Positions 17,328 through 25,040 are shown, counted from the stretch's first letter. The stretch is DNA of 25,345 bases from Chloroflexota bacterium (GCA_003577005.1 QEUW01000060.1:1-25345); one strand, 5' to 3'. Numbers and translations: made by a program. Notes: generated by a model from the sequence alone, not told the origin.

Positions 17328-18543
17328 TCTTGAGGGGTCTTCACGAGTGATTCCTTTCCAGGCCAATCGGGCGACCCAACCGCGGCGTCGCATCCTGTTC
17401 GTCTTTGCCTGGTTGGTGGTAGGCGGAGAAGAGACCGAAGTGCGGCTCTTGGCGAAACATCTCAATCCGGCACGCTACCAACTCGAAGTGGTGGCCTGTT
17501 TTCGCAAACCAAACATGCCCAAGCAGACCCACGACCAGCTTGCTGCGCTAGGGGTGACCGTCGATCAGACACCCTACACGCTTTCGTTTGAGGAGACCGT
17601 CACCTACCTGGCGCGCAAGATGCCGCACTATGATCTCGTGGTTGCCTGCCAGGCCGTGCCCGATATATACCCGGCGTTGGAACAGCTTGCCCGACGGCCA
17701 CCGCTGATTGAACATGGCGGCCTGGTGAGCGAGGCATTGGCCGGCCCCAAACATTTTACCAGCCGCTACGTCGGTGTCTGCCAGACGATCTGCCAGGCCG
17801 CGCAGACGAAAATAGCAGATCGGCCGCACCATGTGCTGGAGATCCCCTCGATGGTCGATCTGGATGAGTTTGACCCAACGCAACGAGCGACCGTGCGGGC
17901 GGCCTGGCAGGTGGATGATGAGACGCCTGTGATCGGCTGGGTTGGCCGGCTGGACCGCAAAAAACGGGTGGAGGACTTTATTCGGGCGGCGGCGTTGGTC
18001 CATCACGAACATCCATCCGCTCGGTTTCTGGTCATCGGCGGGCCGGATGCCTTTATGCCCGAATATGCCGAAGAATTGCAGCAACTGGCGCACGACCTGG
18101 GGCTGCGCGATGTTCTTCATTTTCTCGGTGACCGGCCCGATGTACCGAGCTTGCTCGCCGGATTGGACATCTTTGTCTGGTTATCACGCGGGGAGGGTAT
18201 GCCCCATGTGATCAGCGAGGCCGGCGCCGCCGGTTTGCCGGTGATCGCAACGTGCGACAATGGCACCGAAGAGCAGATTACCCACGGGGTGACGGGTCTG
18301 TTTACACCCCATGAAGCGCCGGTGCGGGTGGCAGAAGCCATCAGCCATTTAATCGATAATCCGCAACTGCGCTGGAGGCTGGGTCGTAACCTCCGGCGCA
18401 AGATTGAACTTGAGTACAGTGCGGCCGTTTTGGTCAGACGCTGGGAGAGACTCTTTGATGAAGTGATCACAGAGCACCAGACGCTCTCTGTTGCACCGTC
18501 CTCGGCGCCTTTGGCATCATTGTCTGCTTCAGCGCCCGGCTAA
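17320..18543 (+). CDS. GT4 family glycosyltransferase
   Basis: This is a 407-aa GT-B fold protein. The N-terminal domain begins with RRRILFVFAWLVVGGEE near 22-38 (the glycine-rich acceptor-domain loop). The C-terminal donor domain has IGWVGRLDRKKR at 205-216 (Arg210, Lys214/215) and GEGMPHVISEAG at 291-302 with the E-x7-E pair Glu292/Glu300, typical of retaining GT4 enzymes. The start is GTG at 17320, preceded by AGGAGAGAGAAC and overlapping the end of the dehydrogenase gene by 8 nt, which implies translational coupling. The open frame extends upstream to 16939, but that part is out-of-frame reading of the dehydrogenase gene. No membrane segment is visible; the enzyme probably works at the inner face of the membrane on a lipid-linked or soluble acceptor. 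The sugar is unknown. Confidence 0.85.
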   Translation: MSSLEGSSRVIPFQANRATQPRRRILFVFAWLVVGGEETEVRLLAKHLNPARYQLEVVACFRKPNMPKQTHDQLAALGVTVDQTPYTLSFEETVTYLARKMPHYDLVVACQAVPDIYPALEQLARRPPLIEHGGLVSEALAGPKHFTSRYVGVCQTICQAAQTKIADRPHHVLEIPSMVDLDEFDPTQRATVRAAWQVDDETPVIGWVGRLDRKKRVEDFIRAAALVHHEHPSARFLVIGGPDAFMPEYAEELQQLAHDLGLRDVLHFLGDRPDVPSLLAGLDIFVWLSRGEGMPHVISEAGAAGLPVIATCDNGTEEQITHGVTGLFTPHEAPVRVAEAISHLIDNPQLRWRLGRNLRRKIELEYSAAVLVRRWERLFDEVITEHQTLSVAPSSAPLASLSASAPG

Positions 18544-18591
18544 CGAGCACCACGAGAGAGATTTTCTTCAGCGCCATTCGTATTGTTGTGC

Positions 18592-18609
18592 GCCCGGCGG
18601 TAGCCGGGC
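18592..18609 (+). promoter_or_regulatory. GC hairpin directly before a ribosome binding site
   Basis: GCCCGGC (18592-18598) and GCCGGGC (18603-18609) form a perfect 7-bp stem with a GGTA tetraloop. The AGGAG Shine-Dalgarno sequence of the flavoprotein gene starts at the very next base (18610). The hairpin could keep the binding site clear or mark an mRNA processing point within the polycistron; no T-run makes it a terminator. Confidence 0.45.
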
Positions 18610-18623
18610 AGGAGAAACGAACC

Positions 18624-20054
18624 ATGCAGAGTTACATCTTGGGAGGTGGAGTCACCGGGCTAGCCGCCGGACTGAGTTCCGGACTGCCGGTTTTCGAGGC
18701 AGCGACTGAGCCGGGTGGCATCTGTTCTTCATACTATGTACGCCCTGGTGACAACCAGCGCCTGGCTCAGGCGCCGGCCGATGGCGAGGTCTATCGTTTT
18801 GAGGTGGGGGGTGGGCATTGGATTTTTGGCGGCGACGCGACCGTGTTGCACTTTATCCGCACGCTCGCGCCGACCAAGTCCTATTATCGGAAATCGTCGG
18901 TTTACTTCCGCGAGCAGGACCTCTATGTGCCGTATCCGCTGCAAAACCATCTGCGCTTTCTCGATAAAGCAACGGTGAGCGAAGTGCTCAAAGAACTGAG
19001 CAATGGTTCGGGGCCATTTAGCACCATGGAGGAATGGATGTCGGTGCATTTCGGGCCCACACTGTGCCGTCTTTTCTTTTACCCGTTTCACGATCTCTAT
19101 ACGGCCGGCTTATACAAGCACATTGCGCCGCAAGATGCTTATAAGTCGCCAGTGAATTTTTCCCATGTGATCCAGGGTGCGTTCGACGAAGCGCCGGCTG
19201 CCGGCTACAATGTCCAGTTTATCTACCCGGCCGAGGGGCTGAATGTGCTGGCGCAACGGATGGCTCATCTGTGCGATCTGCGTTATGGTAAGCGCGTTTC
19301 CACAATCGATGCCGACGCCAAAGAGCTCCATTTTGCCGACGGCACGGCCCTGCCCTATCAGACATTGATCTCGACGCTGCCGCTCAACAAGATGCTCCAG
19401 ATGACCGGCCTCCACATAGAGAGCCCGGCCGACCCCTACACCTCGGTCTTGGTGCTCAATATCGGCGCCACGCGCGGCAAGCGGTGCCCGGATGATCACT
19501 GGCTCTACAACCCCGATGCCAGGTCAGGATTTCATCGTGTCGGCTTCTACAGCAACGTGGACCGCTCCTTTGTGCCGGCTTCGGCTCGCCAGGACAACGA
19601 CTGCGTCAGCATCTACATCGAGCGGGCTTATCCAGGGGGGCAGAAACCCAGCGAGCCGGAGATCGCCGACTATAGCGCCGCGGTGGTCAAAGAGTTGCAG
19701 GATTGGCAGTTCATCCGCGACGCTGAAGTGGTGGACCCAACCTGGATCGACGTGGCCTACACCTGGGCCTACCCTGGCTCCCGCTGGAAGCAGGAGGCGA
19801 TCCGCAAGTTAGAGGAGCAACACATCTACCCCATCGGTCGCTACGGTCGCTGGATCTTTCAGGGTATTGCCGACTCGATCCGCGACGGTTTCTTTGCCGG
19901 TTCCTGCTTTAAGACGATGGGCGGCATCGAAAGCCGTGTTGTCACAGAGAGCGTGGCCCATCGCCAGCCTGCACGCACCACGGCCGGCGCGGGTAAACAC
20001 GTCCCTGCAAACGGCCGCACCCGCGTCGGAGCACCCGCCACCGGAGCCGATTAA
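18624..20054 (+). CDS. FAD-dependent oxidoreductase, UDP-galactopyranose mutase / protoporphyrinogen oxidase-like
   Basis: This is a 476-aa flavoprotein. The N-terminus is a classical dinucleotide-binding fold (ILGGGVTGLAAG near 5-16, then VFEAATEPGGICSS near 23-36). The GGGHWIF and YVPYPLQNHLRFL segments resemble amine-oxidase-type flavoproteins found in surface-polysaccharide loci and, more distantly, UDP-galactopyranose mutase. The start is ATG 18624 with AGGAG upstream; a GTG 12 codons earlier would run through the hairpin and is rejected. It lies 80 nt after the GT4 gene and 119 nt before a second glycosyltransferase gene. A role in making or isomerising a nucleotide sugar fits the context, but a sugar oxidase or a heme-type oxidase cannot be excluded. 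The C-terminal 40 residues look poorly ordered (Ala/Thr/Gly/Pro-rich). Confidence 0.75.
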   Translation: MQSYILGGGVTGLAAGLSSGLPVFEAATEPGGICSSYYVRPGDNQRLAQAPADGEVYRFEVGGGHWIFGGDATVLHFIRTLAPTKSYYRKSSVYFREQDLYVPYPLQNHLRFLDKATVSEVLKELSNGSGPFSTMEEWMSVHFGPTLCRLFFYPFHDLYTAGLYKHIAPQDAYKSPVNFSHVIQGAFDEAPAAGYNVQFIYPAEGLNVLAQRMAHLCDLRYGKRVSTIDADAKELHFADGTALPYQTLISTLPLNKMLQMTGLHIESPADPYTSVLVLNIGATRGKRCPDDHWLYNPDARSGFHRVGFYSNVDRSFVPASARQDNDCVSIYIERAYPGGQKPSEPEIADYSAAVVKELQDWQFIRDAEVVDPTWIDVAYTWAYPGSRWKQEAIRKLEEQHIYPIGRYGRWIFQGIADSIRDGFFAGSCFKTMGGIESRVVTESVAHRQPARTTAGAGKHVPANGRTRVGAPATGAD

Positions 20055-20098
20055 GCCGGCCGGTTTGCGCCACCCGTGAGTAAGCCCTTTTCAAATAC

Positions 20099-20151
20099 GG
20101 TAGACAGGGAAACAGGTCGGCATCACCTGTCTACCTGTTTCCCTGTCTACC
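20099..20151 (+). repeat. 19-bp perfect inverted repeat built from an 8-nt unit
   Basis: Bases 20099-20117 are the exact reverse complement of 20133-20151 (19 bp, 15-nt loop). The right side is made of three 8-mers, CCTGTCTA, CCTGTTTC, CCTGTCTA (20126-20149); the left arm holds two of them inverted, so a slipped alternative stem is possible. It lies between the flavoprotein stop (20054) and the next gene's Shine-Dalgarno sequence (about 20162). It could attenuate or stabilise the 3' part of the operon transcript. Confidence 0.9.
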
Positions 20152-20173
20152 CGATTTCCATGAGGAGTTTTCC

Positions 20174-21370
20174 ATGCAAGACCTGGTCTGTATCAGTCAC
20201 CTGCGCTGGGGTTTTGTCTGGCAGCGGCCACAGCATTTGCTCACCCGGCTGGCGCGCAACTATCGGCTCTTCTTTGTCGAAGAGCCAATGGCAGACACGA
20301 CTATCAGCGAGCCGGTGCTAAAAGTCTACCCTGGCCGCACGCCGCAAGAGGTCACGGTGCTCTGTCTGCACCAGCCGGCGCAACAAGACGAGTGGATCGG
20401 CCACGGCGACCCACGCACACAAGATGAATACGAACGGCAGTTGCTCGACTACCTGGCTCGCCAGGGGGTCCTCGACCCGCTGCTGTGGCTTTACACACCG
20501 ATGGCCCAACCATTTGTCGAGGCCCTGACACCTCGTCTGCTGATCTATGACGTGATGGACGAACTGGCCGCCTTCAAGGGCGCACCAGAGGCGCTCAAAG
20601 AGCTGGATCGGCGGCTCCTGGCCACGGCCGATGTGGTCTTTGCCGGCGGCGCCAGCCTCTATCGTTCGCGGCTGCCCTACGCGCAGAATATCCATCTCTT
20701 CCCCAGCGGCGTCGAGACGGCTCACTTTGCCCAGGCCGCCAATGGCGACCTCTCCCGTCCGCCCGACCTGGCAGAAGTTCCGGCGCCAGTGCTGGGTTAC
20801 TTTGGCGTGGTGGACGAGCGCATGGATCTGCCGCTGCTGGCCCATCTGGCTCAGACCCACCCGGACTGGCAGATTGTGCTCGTGGGGCCGGTGATCAAGA
20901 TTGCCCCCGACGACCTGCCCCAGGCGCCCAACCTGCACTATCTGGGCATGAAGGAGTATCGTGACCTGCCGGCCTATCTGGCCTATTTTGACGTGGCGCT
21001 GGTGCCCTTTGCCATGAACGAGTCCACCCGCTTTCTCAGCCCCACCAAGACGCTGGAATATCTAGCGGCACACAAGCCGGTGGTCTCGACGCCGCTTCCG
21101 GACATCATCGAACTGTACGGCGACTACATCCGCATCGGCGAGACGCCGCACGCATTCGTAGAACAAGTGGAAGCCGCACTGGCCGAAGGGAACGAGGAGC
21201 GCCGGGTGCGCCGGGTTAAAGAACAAGCGCTGCTGGCGCGCAACAGTTGGGATACGATCGCCGGACAAATGGACGAGCAAATTCAGGCCCGCCTGCAAGC
21301 GAAGATGACCCTACCCAACGGCGACTGGCAAACGCGCTTTGACCGCCAGCGTTTGGGCGAAGCAATCTGA
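20174..21370 (+). CDS. GT-B fold glycosyltransferase (QRPQHL type)
   Basis: This is a 398-aa protein beginning ISHLRWGFVWQRPQHLL (7-23), a signature of a glycosyltransferase group often found beside nucleotide-sugar flavoenzymes in polysaccharide loci. The C-terminal half has LGYFGVVDERMDLPLL near 207-222 and the donor-site block FLSPTKTLEYLAAHKPVVS at 287-305, in which the Glu and surrounding residues take the place of the GT4 E-x7-E region. No signal peptide or membrane helix is visible. The start at ATG 20174 has GAGGAG about 6 nt upstream. It is the last gene of the block; the next gene is convergent, 31 nt away. The donor sugar is unknown. Placement in GT1 or GT4 is uncertain from sequence alone. 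Confidence 0.82.
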   Translation: MQDLVCISHLRWGFVWQRPQHLLTRLARNYRLFFVEEPMADTTISEPVLKVYPGRTPQEVTVLCLHQPAQQDEWIGHGDPRTQDEYERQLLDYLARQGVLDPLLWLYTPMAQPFVEALTPRLLIYDVMDELAAFKGAPEALKELDRRLLATADVVFAGGASLYRSRLPYAQNIHLFPSGVETAHFAQAANGDLSRPPDLAEVPAPVLGYFGVVDERMDLPLLAHLAQTHPDWQIVLVGPVIKIAPDDLPQAPNLHYLGMKEYRDLPAYLAYFDVALVPFAMNESTRFLSPTKTLEYLAAHKPVVSTPLPDIIELYGDYIRIGETPHAFVEQVEAALAEGNEERRVRRVKEQALLARNSWDTIAGQMDEQIQARLQAKMTLPNGDWQTRFDRQRLGEAI

Positions 21371-21401
21371 CGCCACACTATCCGGTGCGTTTTTCTGCCA
21401 C

Positions 21402-22313
21402 CTAGATGCTCGAAAGAGGCCGGTCAAGCGCCAACACCGTCGGTTTTAGATCGTCCTCGCCCAGCATCTTAGCCAGTTCGTCTGGTGTTAAGGCTCGCCC
21501 TTTGCCCGCCAGCGCAACCAGCGCGGCCTCGATGACATTGGTGCCAAAAGTGCGCCCCTCCAGCCGCGGTGTGGATGTGACTAGATAGCGCACCCCGCGA
21601 GCACGCAGCAACTCCACATCGTCCGCCGTGGTGGTGTTGGTAACGATGATTCTGCCGTTCAGCCGTTCGGGGAGATGGCGTTTGATATAGTGGAAATCGT
21701 CGGCGATGACCGTGGCCCATTCGTACCAGCGCCCAAATTTAGGTCTGATCTCTTCCTGTTTTTCGCCGGTAGGGTAGAGCCACTCAAAGGGCAACCGGCT
21801 CATGACAGGCAAGAGCAACCTCGCCAACAGATGCAACATACGCAACGAGCGGATAGGAACGCCGATCCCCAACCCAAAGCCCAGGTCGCCGAGGATCACA
21901 TCGTAGCCCGCGTCGAGAAAGCTGCGCGCCATATCGTAGCGCGCCACAGCCGTGGCAATAAGAACGCGGCGGGGCGCAACGGGCGCCGGCAACAACAACT
22001 CCATGCGCCGGGCGATCTGCCGCTCCATCACCGCACGAACACCCCCACCATCTACCGCGGGTGTCCGCAGCCCTGCCACCAGGTGTTGGACAGCTCTCAA
22101 CTGATAATAGCGACCATTGACGGTGATCCCCAGGTCCGCCCCGCCCACGCCAAAAGCATCCACCTTGCCGTCCAGCTCGACAAAGAGCGCTCGCGCCCGT
22201 TGTTGGTCACCATCCGTGCCGATCCGTTCCAGCACCATCCGCCGGCCGAACAGGGTCGTTTCACTTCGTTGGTTGCGCTTGCTGCTGCCGAGGCTGATCG
22301 AGACGATGTGCAT
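21402..22313 (-). CDS. 'Quinate 5-dehydrogenase'-type conserved protein
   Basis: This is a 303-aa protein with MHIVSISLGSSKRNQ at the start, IGTDGD near 31-36, and a glycine-rich VDAFGVGGADL segment at 51-61. Proteins like this in Chloroflexota and Deinococcota are commonly labelled quinate 5-dehydrogenase; I recognise the group from memory but see no standard shikimate-dehydrogenase Rossmann motif, so the enzymatic name is doubtful. The middle has a long hydrophobic run (about 156-173). The C-terminal part, IIVTNTTTADDVELLRARG, looks like an alpha/beta domain that senses or binds a ligand. The start at ATG 22313 is preferred over a GTG at 22355; neither has a Shine-Dalgarno sequence. It lies 84 nt after the synthase gene on the same strand, with a hairpin between them. 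Confidence 0.7.
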   Translation of the reverse strand: MHIVSISLGSSKRNQRSETTLFGRRMVLERIGTDGDQQRARALFVELDGKVDAFGVGGADLGITVNGRYYQLRAVQHLVAGLRTPAVDGGGVRAVMERQIARRMELLLPAPVAPRRVLIATAVARYDMARSFLDAGYDVILGDLGFGLGIGVPIRSLRMLHLLARLLLPVMSRLPFEWLYPTGEKQEEIRPKFGRWYEWATVIADDFHYIKRHLPERLNGRIIVTNTTTADDVELLRARGVRYLVTSTPRLEGRTFGTNVIEAALVALAGKGRALTPDELAKMLGEDDLKPTVLALDRPLSSI

Positions 22314-22365
22314 GAAGAGGTGCGAGTTTGGGAGAGGAAGCGTCCAGTAGGTCACAGAGCCAGAC

Positions 22366-22395
22366 TGTAGCGGCGGTGTGGAAACCGCCGCTACA
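22366..22395. repeat. 12-bp perfect hairpin, REP-like
   Basis: TGTAGCGGCGGT (22366-22377) and its exact complement ACCGCCGCTACA (22384-22395) flank a 6-nt loop. It lies between two minus-strand genes, directly after the stop of the upstream one (22398-22400). The form resembles dispersed intergenic palindromes seen in many environmental genomes; on the transcript it would be a strong stem and could act as an intra-operon terminator or stabiliser. Confidence 0.85.
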
Positions 22396-22397
22396 CC

Positions 22398-23675
22398 TTA
22401 GATCACCCCCACCAATTTTCCTGCCTGGATAAAGACGCCCAGGGCAAAGTCGATATCCTCGGTTGTGTGTGCGGCGGTGACGTTGGCGCGCAGGCGGGCG
22501 GCGCCTTCGGGCACGGCGGGCGGCAGCACCGGCAGGACAAAGAGACCGCGCTCCTGACAATAACGGGTCATGGTCAGGGCGTTCGTTTCGGTTCCCACCA
22601 TAATGGGCACGATCGGTGTGCAGGTGCGGCCGGTGTCAAAACCAGCTGCCTGGAGGCCACCGATAAAATGTTGAACGTTGCGTTGGAGGAGGCGGTTGCG
22701 TTCGCCCCCTTCCTCTTCTAGCACATCGAAAGCAGCCAGGATGCCGGCGACGACGGCAGGGGGCAGCGCCGCACTGTAGACAAAGCCGCGCGCCGTGTGG
22801 CGCAAAAAGTTGATCAGTTTGCGGTCGCCCGCCACGTAGCCGCCGACGCCGGGGATAGTCTTGCTCAATGTACCCATCTTGACATGAATAGCGCCGGGTA
22901 AATCAAAATGTTCTTCGATGCCACGGCCCGTGGCGCCCAACACGCCCAGACTGTGCGCCTCATCGACCATGAGCCAGGCATTGTGGCGTTCGGCAAGCTC
23001 AAGTGCGGCAGGAAGATTGAAGATGTCCCCATCCATGCTAAAGACAGCGTCGGCTACGATCAATTTGGCCGCCTGGCGCGGCGCTTGTTCGAGCACACGC
23101 GCTAGATCGGCCATATCGTCGTGGCGAAAGCGGCGAAATTCGCCCTGGGCCAGCAGACAACCATCGACGATGCTGGCATGGTTCCAACGGTCCGAGATCA
23201 CCCAATCACCGCGATTGACCAACGTGCTGATGGTTGCCAGATTGGTGACATAACCGCTGCTAAAGACGATGGCGTCCTCACGCCCGGCATAGCGAGCAAT
23301 GCGCTCCTCAAGCTGGACGTGCAGATCGAGCGTGCCCCCCAAGATGCGGACGCCGTGTGTGCCGGCGCCGTAGCGGGCGATAGCTTCTTGAGCGGCGGCG
23401 ACGATGCGAGGGTGTTGCAGCAAGCCAAGATAGCTGTAGGTAGCAAACATGAGCTTGCGCTGGCCTTCGGTCTCTACCCAGGGGCCATCCAGGTCGTCTA
23501 CAGCCTGAAAATAATGATAGAGACCCTGGGCTTTTGCGTCTTCGATGCGCGACCAGAGCGCGTCAATCTTCTGCTGAAAACCATCAACCCGTGCGCCGCT
23601 GGCAGGTCTAACCGGTGGGATGTCCGGCGGTTGGCCGTTGGGCCCGGTAGAGGTAGTATGAACCGATTTGAGCAT
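22398..23675 (-). CDS. PLP-dependent alpha-oxoamine synthase (KBL/BioF/SPT family)
   Basis: This is a 425-aa fold-type I PLP enzyme. It shows SYLGLLQHPR (81-90), GTHGVRILGGT (105-115), the cofactor-ring DEAH at 238-241 (with SMDGDIFN before it) and the Schiff-base Lys272 in GTLSKTIPGVGG. The family condenses an amino acid with an acyl-CoA: glycine C-acetyltransferase (Kbl), 8-amino-7-oxononanoate synthase (BioF) or serine palmitoyltransferase. The N-terminal 30 residues are an extra Pro/Gly-rich tail. No biotin or threonine-catabolism genes are adjacent, so the acyl-CoA cannot be assigned. The start at ATG 23675 is supported by TGAGGAG 7 nt before it; the frame stays open to 23798 but that stretch covers the promoter. 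Its neighbour downstream is the 'quinate dehydrogenase'-type gene. Confidence 0.85.
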   Translation of the reverse strand: MLKSVHTTSTGPNGQPPDIPPVRPASGARVDGFQQKIDALWSRIEDAKAQGLYHYFQAVDDLDGPWVETEGQRKLMFATYSYLGLLQHPRIVAAAQEAIARYGAGTHGVRILGGTLDLHVQLEERIARYAGREDAIVFSSGYVTNLATISTLVNRGDWVISDRWNHASIVDGCLLAQGEFRRFRHDDMADLARVLEQAPRQAAKLIVADAVFSMDGDIFNLPAALELAERHNAWLMVDEAHSLGVLGATGRGIEEHFDLPGAIHVKMGTLSKTIPGVGGYVAGDRKLINFLRHTARGFVYSAALPPAVVAGILAAFDVLEEEGGERNRLLQRNVQHFIGGLQAAGFDTGRTCTPIVPIMVGTETNALTMTRYCQERGLFVLPVLPPAVPEGAARLRANVTAAHTTEDIDFALGVFIQAGKLVGVI

Positions 23676-23730
23676 AGCGCTCCTCAGGAATGACTGACGC
23701 TCATTACGAGCGCAATATAAATAGGCATTC

Positions 23731-23758
23731 ATTGTAGCGTAAGCGGGCAAGGTTGCAA
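23731..23758 (-). promoter_or_regulatory. Promoter of the alpha-oxoamine synthase gene
   Basis: On the minus strand TTGCAA (23758-23753, 4 of 6) is followed by a 16-nt spacer and TACAAT (23736-23731, 5 of 6). The predicted start site is near 23724, giving a leader of about 49 nt with a good Shine-Dalgarno sequence before the ATG at 23675. Confidence 0.5.
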
Positions 23759-23784
23759 AGGTTCTGCCCTTATGGGGAGTGAAC

Positions 23785-23903
23785 AAACAGCGGTTCACAG
23801 AGCGACCAAAAGCGATTCACAGAGTACACAGAGTTTTTACAGAGAGCACTGAGAGCCTCGGCGCTCTCAGTGTCTTCTCTGCGTTCTCTGTGAACCGCTT
23901 TTG
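23785..23903. repeat. CACAGAG-rich inverted element between divergent genes
   Basis: The right arm CTCTGTGAACCGCTTTTG (23886-23903) can pair with either of two left arms: 23789-23802 (14 bp, perfect) or 23807-23824 (17 of 18). Inside is a further perfect 10-bp hairpin, CACTGAGAGC/GCTCTCAGTG (23847-23856 with 23863-23872, loop 6 nt). The words TTCACAGAG and ACACAGAG recur. It lies between the two outward-facing promoters, so it is probably outside both transcripts; it could be a small non-autonomous mobile element or a dispersed repeat. Confidence 0.8.
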
Positions 23904-23922
23904 ATAACAGGCGGCGACAAAA

Positions 23923-23952
23923 ATGGCAGCAGAAGGATAAGAACGGTATAAT
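23923..23952 (+). promoter_or_regulatory. Promoter of the alpha/beta hydrolase gene, possibly leaderless
   Basis: A perfect TATAAT (23947-23952) overlaps the first in-frame ATG (23951). ATGGCA (23923-23928, 4 of 6 to TTGACA) is 18 nt upstream. Transcription would then start near 23959-23960, exactly at the second in-frame ATG (23960), giving an mRNA without a leader. Confidence 0.5.
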
Positions 23953-24994
23953 GACAACTATGAGTCTGAATCTGGAACACCGCCCGGTGCAGCCTTTCCA
24001 ACCGCATCGCCTCATCCGCCATGCCGATGTCCAGACGATGCTCTCGCGCTACCCGCCGCGCGACCTGGCCGCCGGACGGCGTGAACATCTGGTCGTCATC
24101 GATGCCGGTGAAGACAAGACCGGGTGGGGCTGGGATCGCCCGGTGCGTCTGCACGGCTATTATACGCCCAGCCTCTCGCTCTTTGGCAGCCGTGGTCTTG
24201 TGCTGGTCTTGCACGGTTGGGAAGGGTGCAGCCACTCGGTCTACAACCTCGTCACCACCGATACTCTGATTCGCGCCGGCTACGATGTCTTTCGGCTCAA
24301 TGCGCGCGACCATGGCCCCGGTATCCATCTCGACCCGTATGCGCTCAATCGCGGTTTCTTTATGGGCACCCTGCTGGACGAGATCGCGGTGGCGACCGCT
24401 CATGTAGCAGCCATGGCGGGTGATAAACCCTTCTACCTCGTCGGGGCCTCGATGGGTGGCAACGTTGCGCTGCGGTTGGCCCTGCGCCATGCCAGCCAGC
24501 CCATCCACAATCTGAGCAGGGTCATTACCTTCAACCCGGCGCTCAACCCGCGCCGGTGCGCCGAAGCGCTCGATGCGCGGCCGCCCTACTTACGCTATTT
24601 TCGCCGGCGCTGGCTGCGGTCGCTGCGGTCCAAACAACGTCTTTTCCCTGAGCTGTATGACTTTACCCCGTTGGAAAAGATCCCGTCGATCCTGGCGATG
24701 ACCGAGTGGGTGATTGCCCGGTATGGCGAACACTTTGGCGATCTGCACAGCGCCGATGACTACTTCAACGCCTACACGATTTCTCGTGACGCTTTTCATT
24801 CGCTGACAGTTCCGACGACAATCATCACAGCGGCGAATGACCGGGTTGTGCCGGTGGATGATTTTCTCAACCTGGGGTCCCATCCGCTGTTGAACCTCCA
24901 GATCCATGAGAATGGCGGCCATGTCGGATATATTGACCTTTTCCCGTTGCGCCATAATTTGCCCCGTCTGTTGATGGCTGCTCTGCGTGATTAA
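23951..24994 (+). CDS. Alpha/beta hydrolase, YheT-like
   Basis: This is a 347-aa alpha/beta-hydrolase. It has an LHGWEG oxyanion-type loop at 88-92, nucleophile elbow GASMGGN with Ser167, a candidate acid Asp in [12 protein letters not shown], and the catalytic His in NGGHVGY near the C-terminus. The N-terminal [14 protein letters not shown] resembles COG0429 (YheT) proteins, cytosolic esterases of unknown natural substrate. No signal peptide is seen. Two starts are possible, 23951 (given) and 23960 (Met4); the position of the -10 box favours 23960, which would give 344 aa. No Shine-Dalgarno sequence precedes either. The next gene, an isoaspartyl methyltransferase gene, follows after 46 nt and may be co-transcribed. 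Confidence 0.82.
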   Translation: MTTMSLNLEHRPVQPFQPHRLIRHADVQTMLSRYPPRDLAAGRREHLVVIDAGEDKTGWGWDRPVRLHGYYTPSLSLFGSRGLVLVLHGWEGCSHSVYNLVTTDTLIRAGYDVFRLNARDHGPGIHLDPYALNRGFFMGTLLDEIAVATAHVAAMAGDKPFYLVGASMGGNVALRLALRHASQPIHNLSRVITFNPALNPRRCAEALDARPPYLRYFRRRWLRSLRSKQRLFPELYDFTPLEKIPSILAMTEWVIARYGEHFGDLHSADDYFNAYTISRDAFHSLTVPTTIITAANDRVVPVDDFLNLGSHPLLNLQIHENGGHVGYIDLFPLRHNLPRLLMAALRD

Positions 24995-24999
24995 GGACC

Positions 25000-25022
25000 G
25001 GGGTGGGGAATGGGAAGTAGGG
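25000..25022 (+). promoter_or_regulatory. Canonical G-quadruplex motif before the isoaspartyl methyltransferase gene
   Basis: Four G-runs (25000-25003, 25005-25008, 25012-25014, 25020-25022) are separated by loops of 1, 3 and 5 nt, which meets the G3+N1-7 rule on the coding strand. It lies 18 nt before the first ATG of the next gene and 5 nt after the previous stop, so in the mRNA it would sit next to the ribosome landing site. The wider stretch is a GGGAATGG-like repeat. Confidence 0.6.
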
Positions 25023-25040
25023 AATGGTGATGGATGGCAA

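Noticed and set aside
21371..21401. T-run (TTTTT) between two convergent stops as a terminator
   Set aside because: No convincing stem precedes the T-run; only 3-bp pairings were found.
23676..23798. 41-residue N-terminal extension of the PLP synthase
   Set aside because: It covers the promoter and Shine-Dalgarno sequence, and the ATG at 23675 has TGAGGAG at proper distance.
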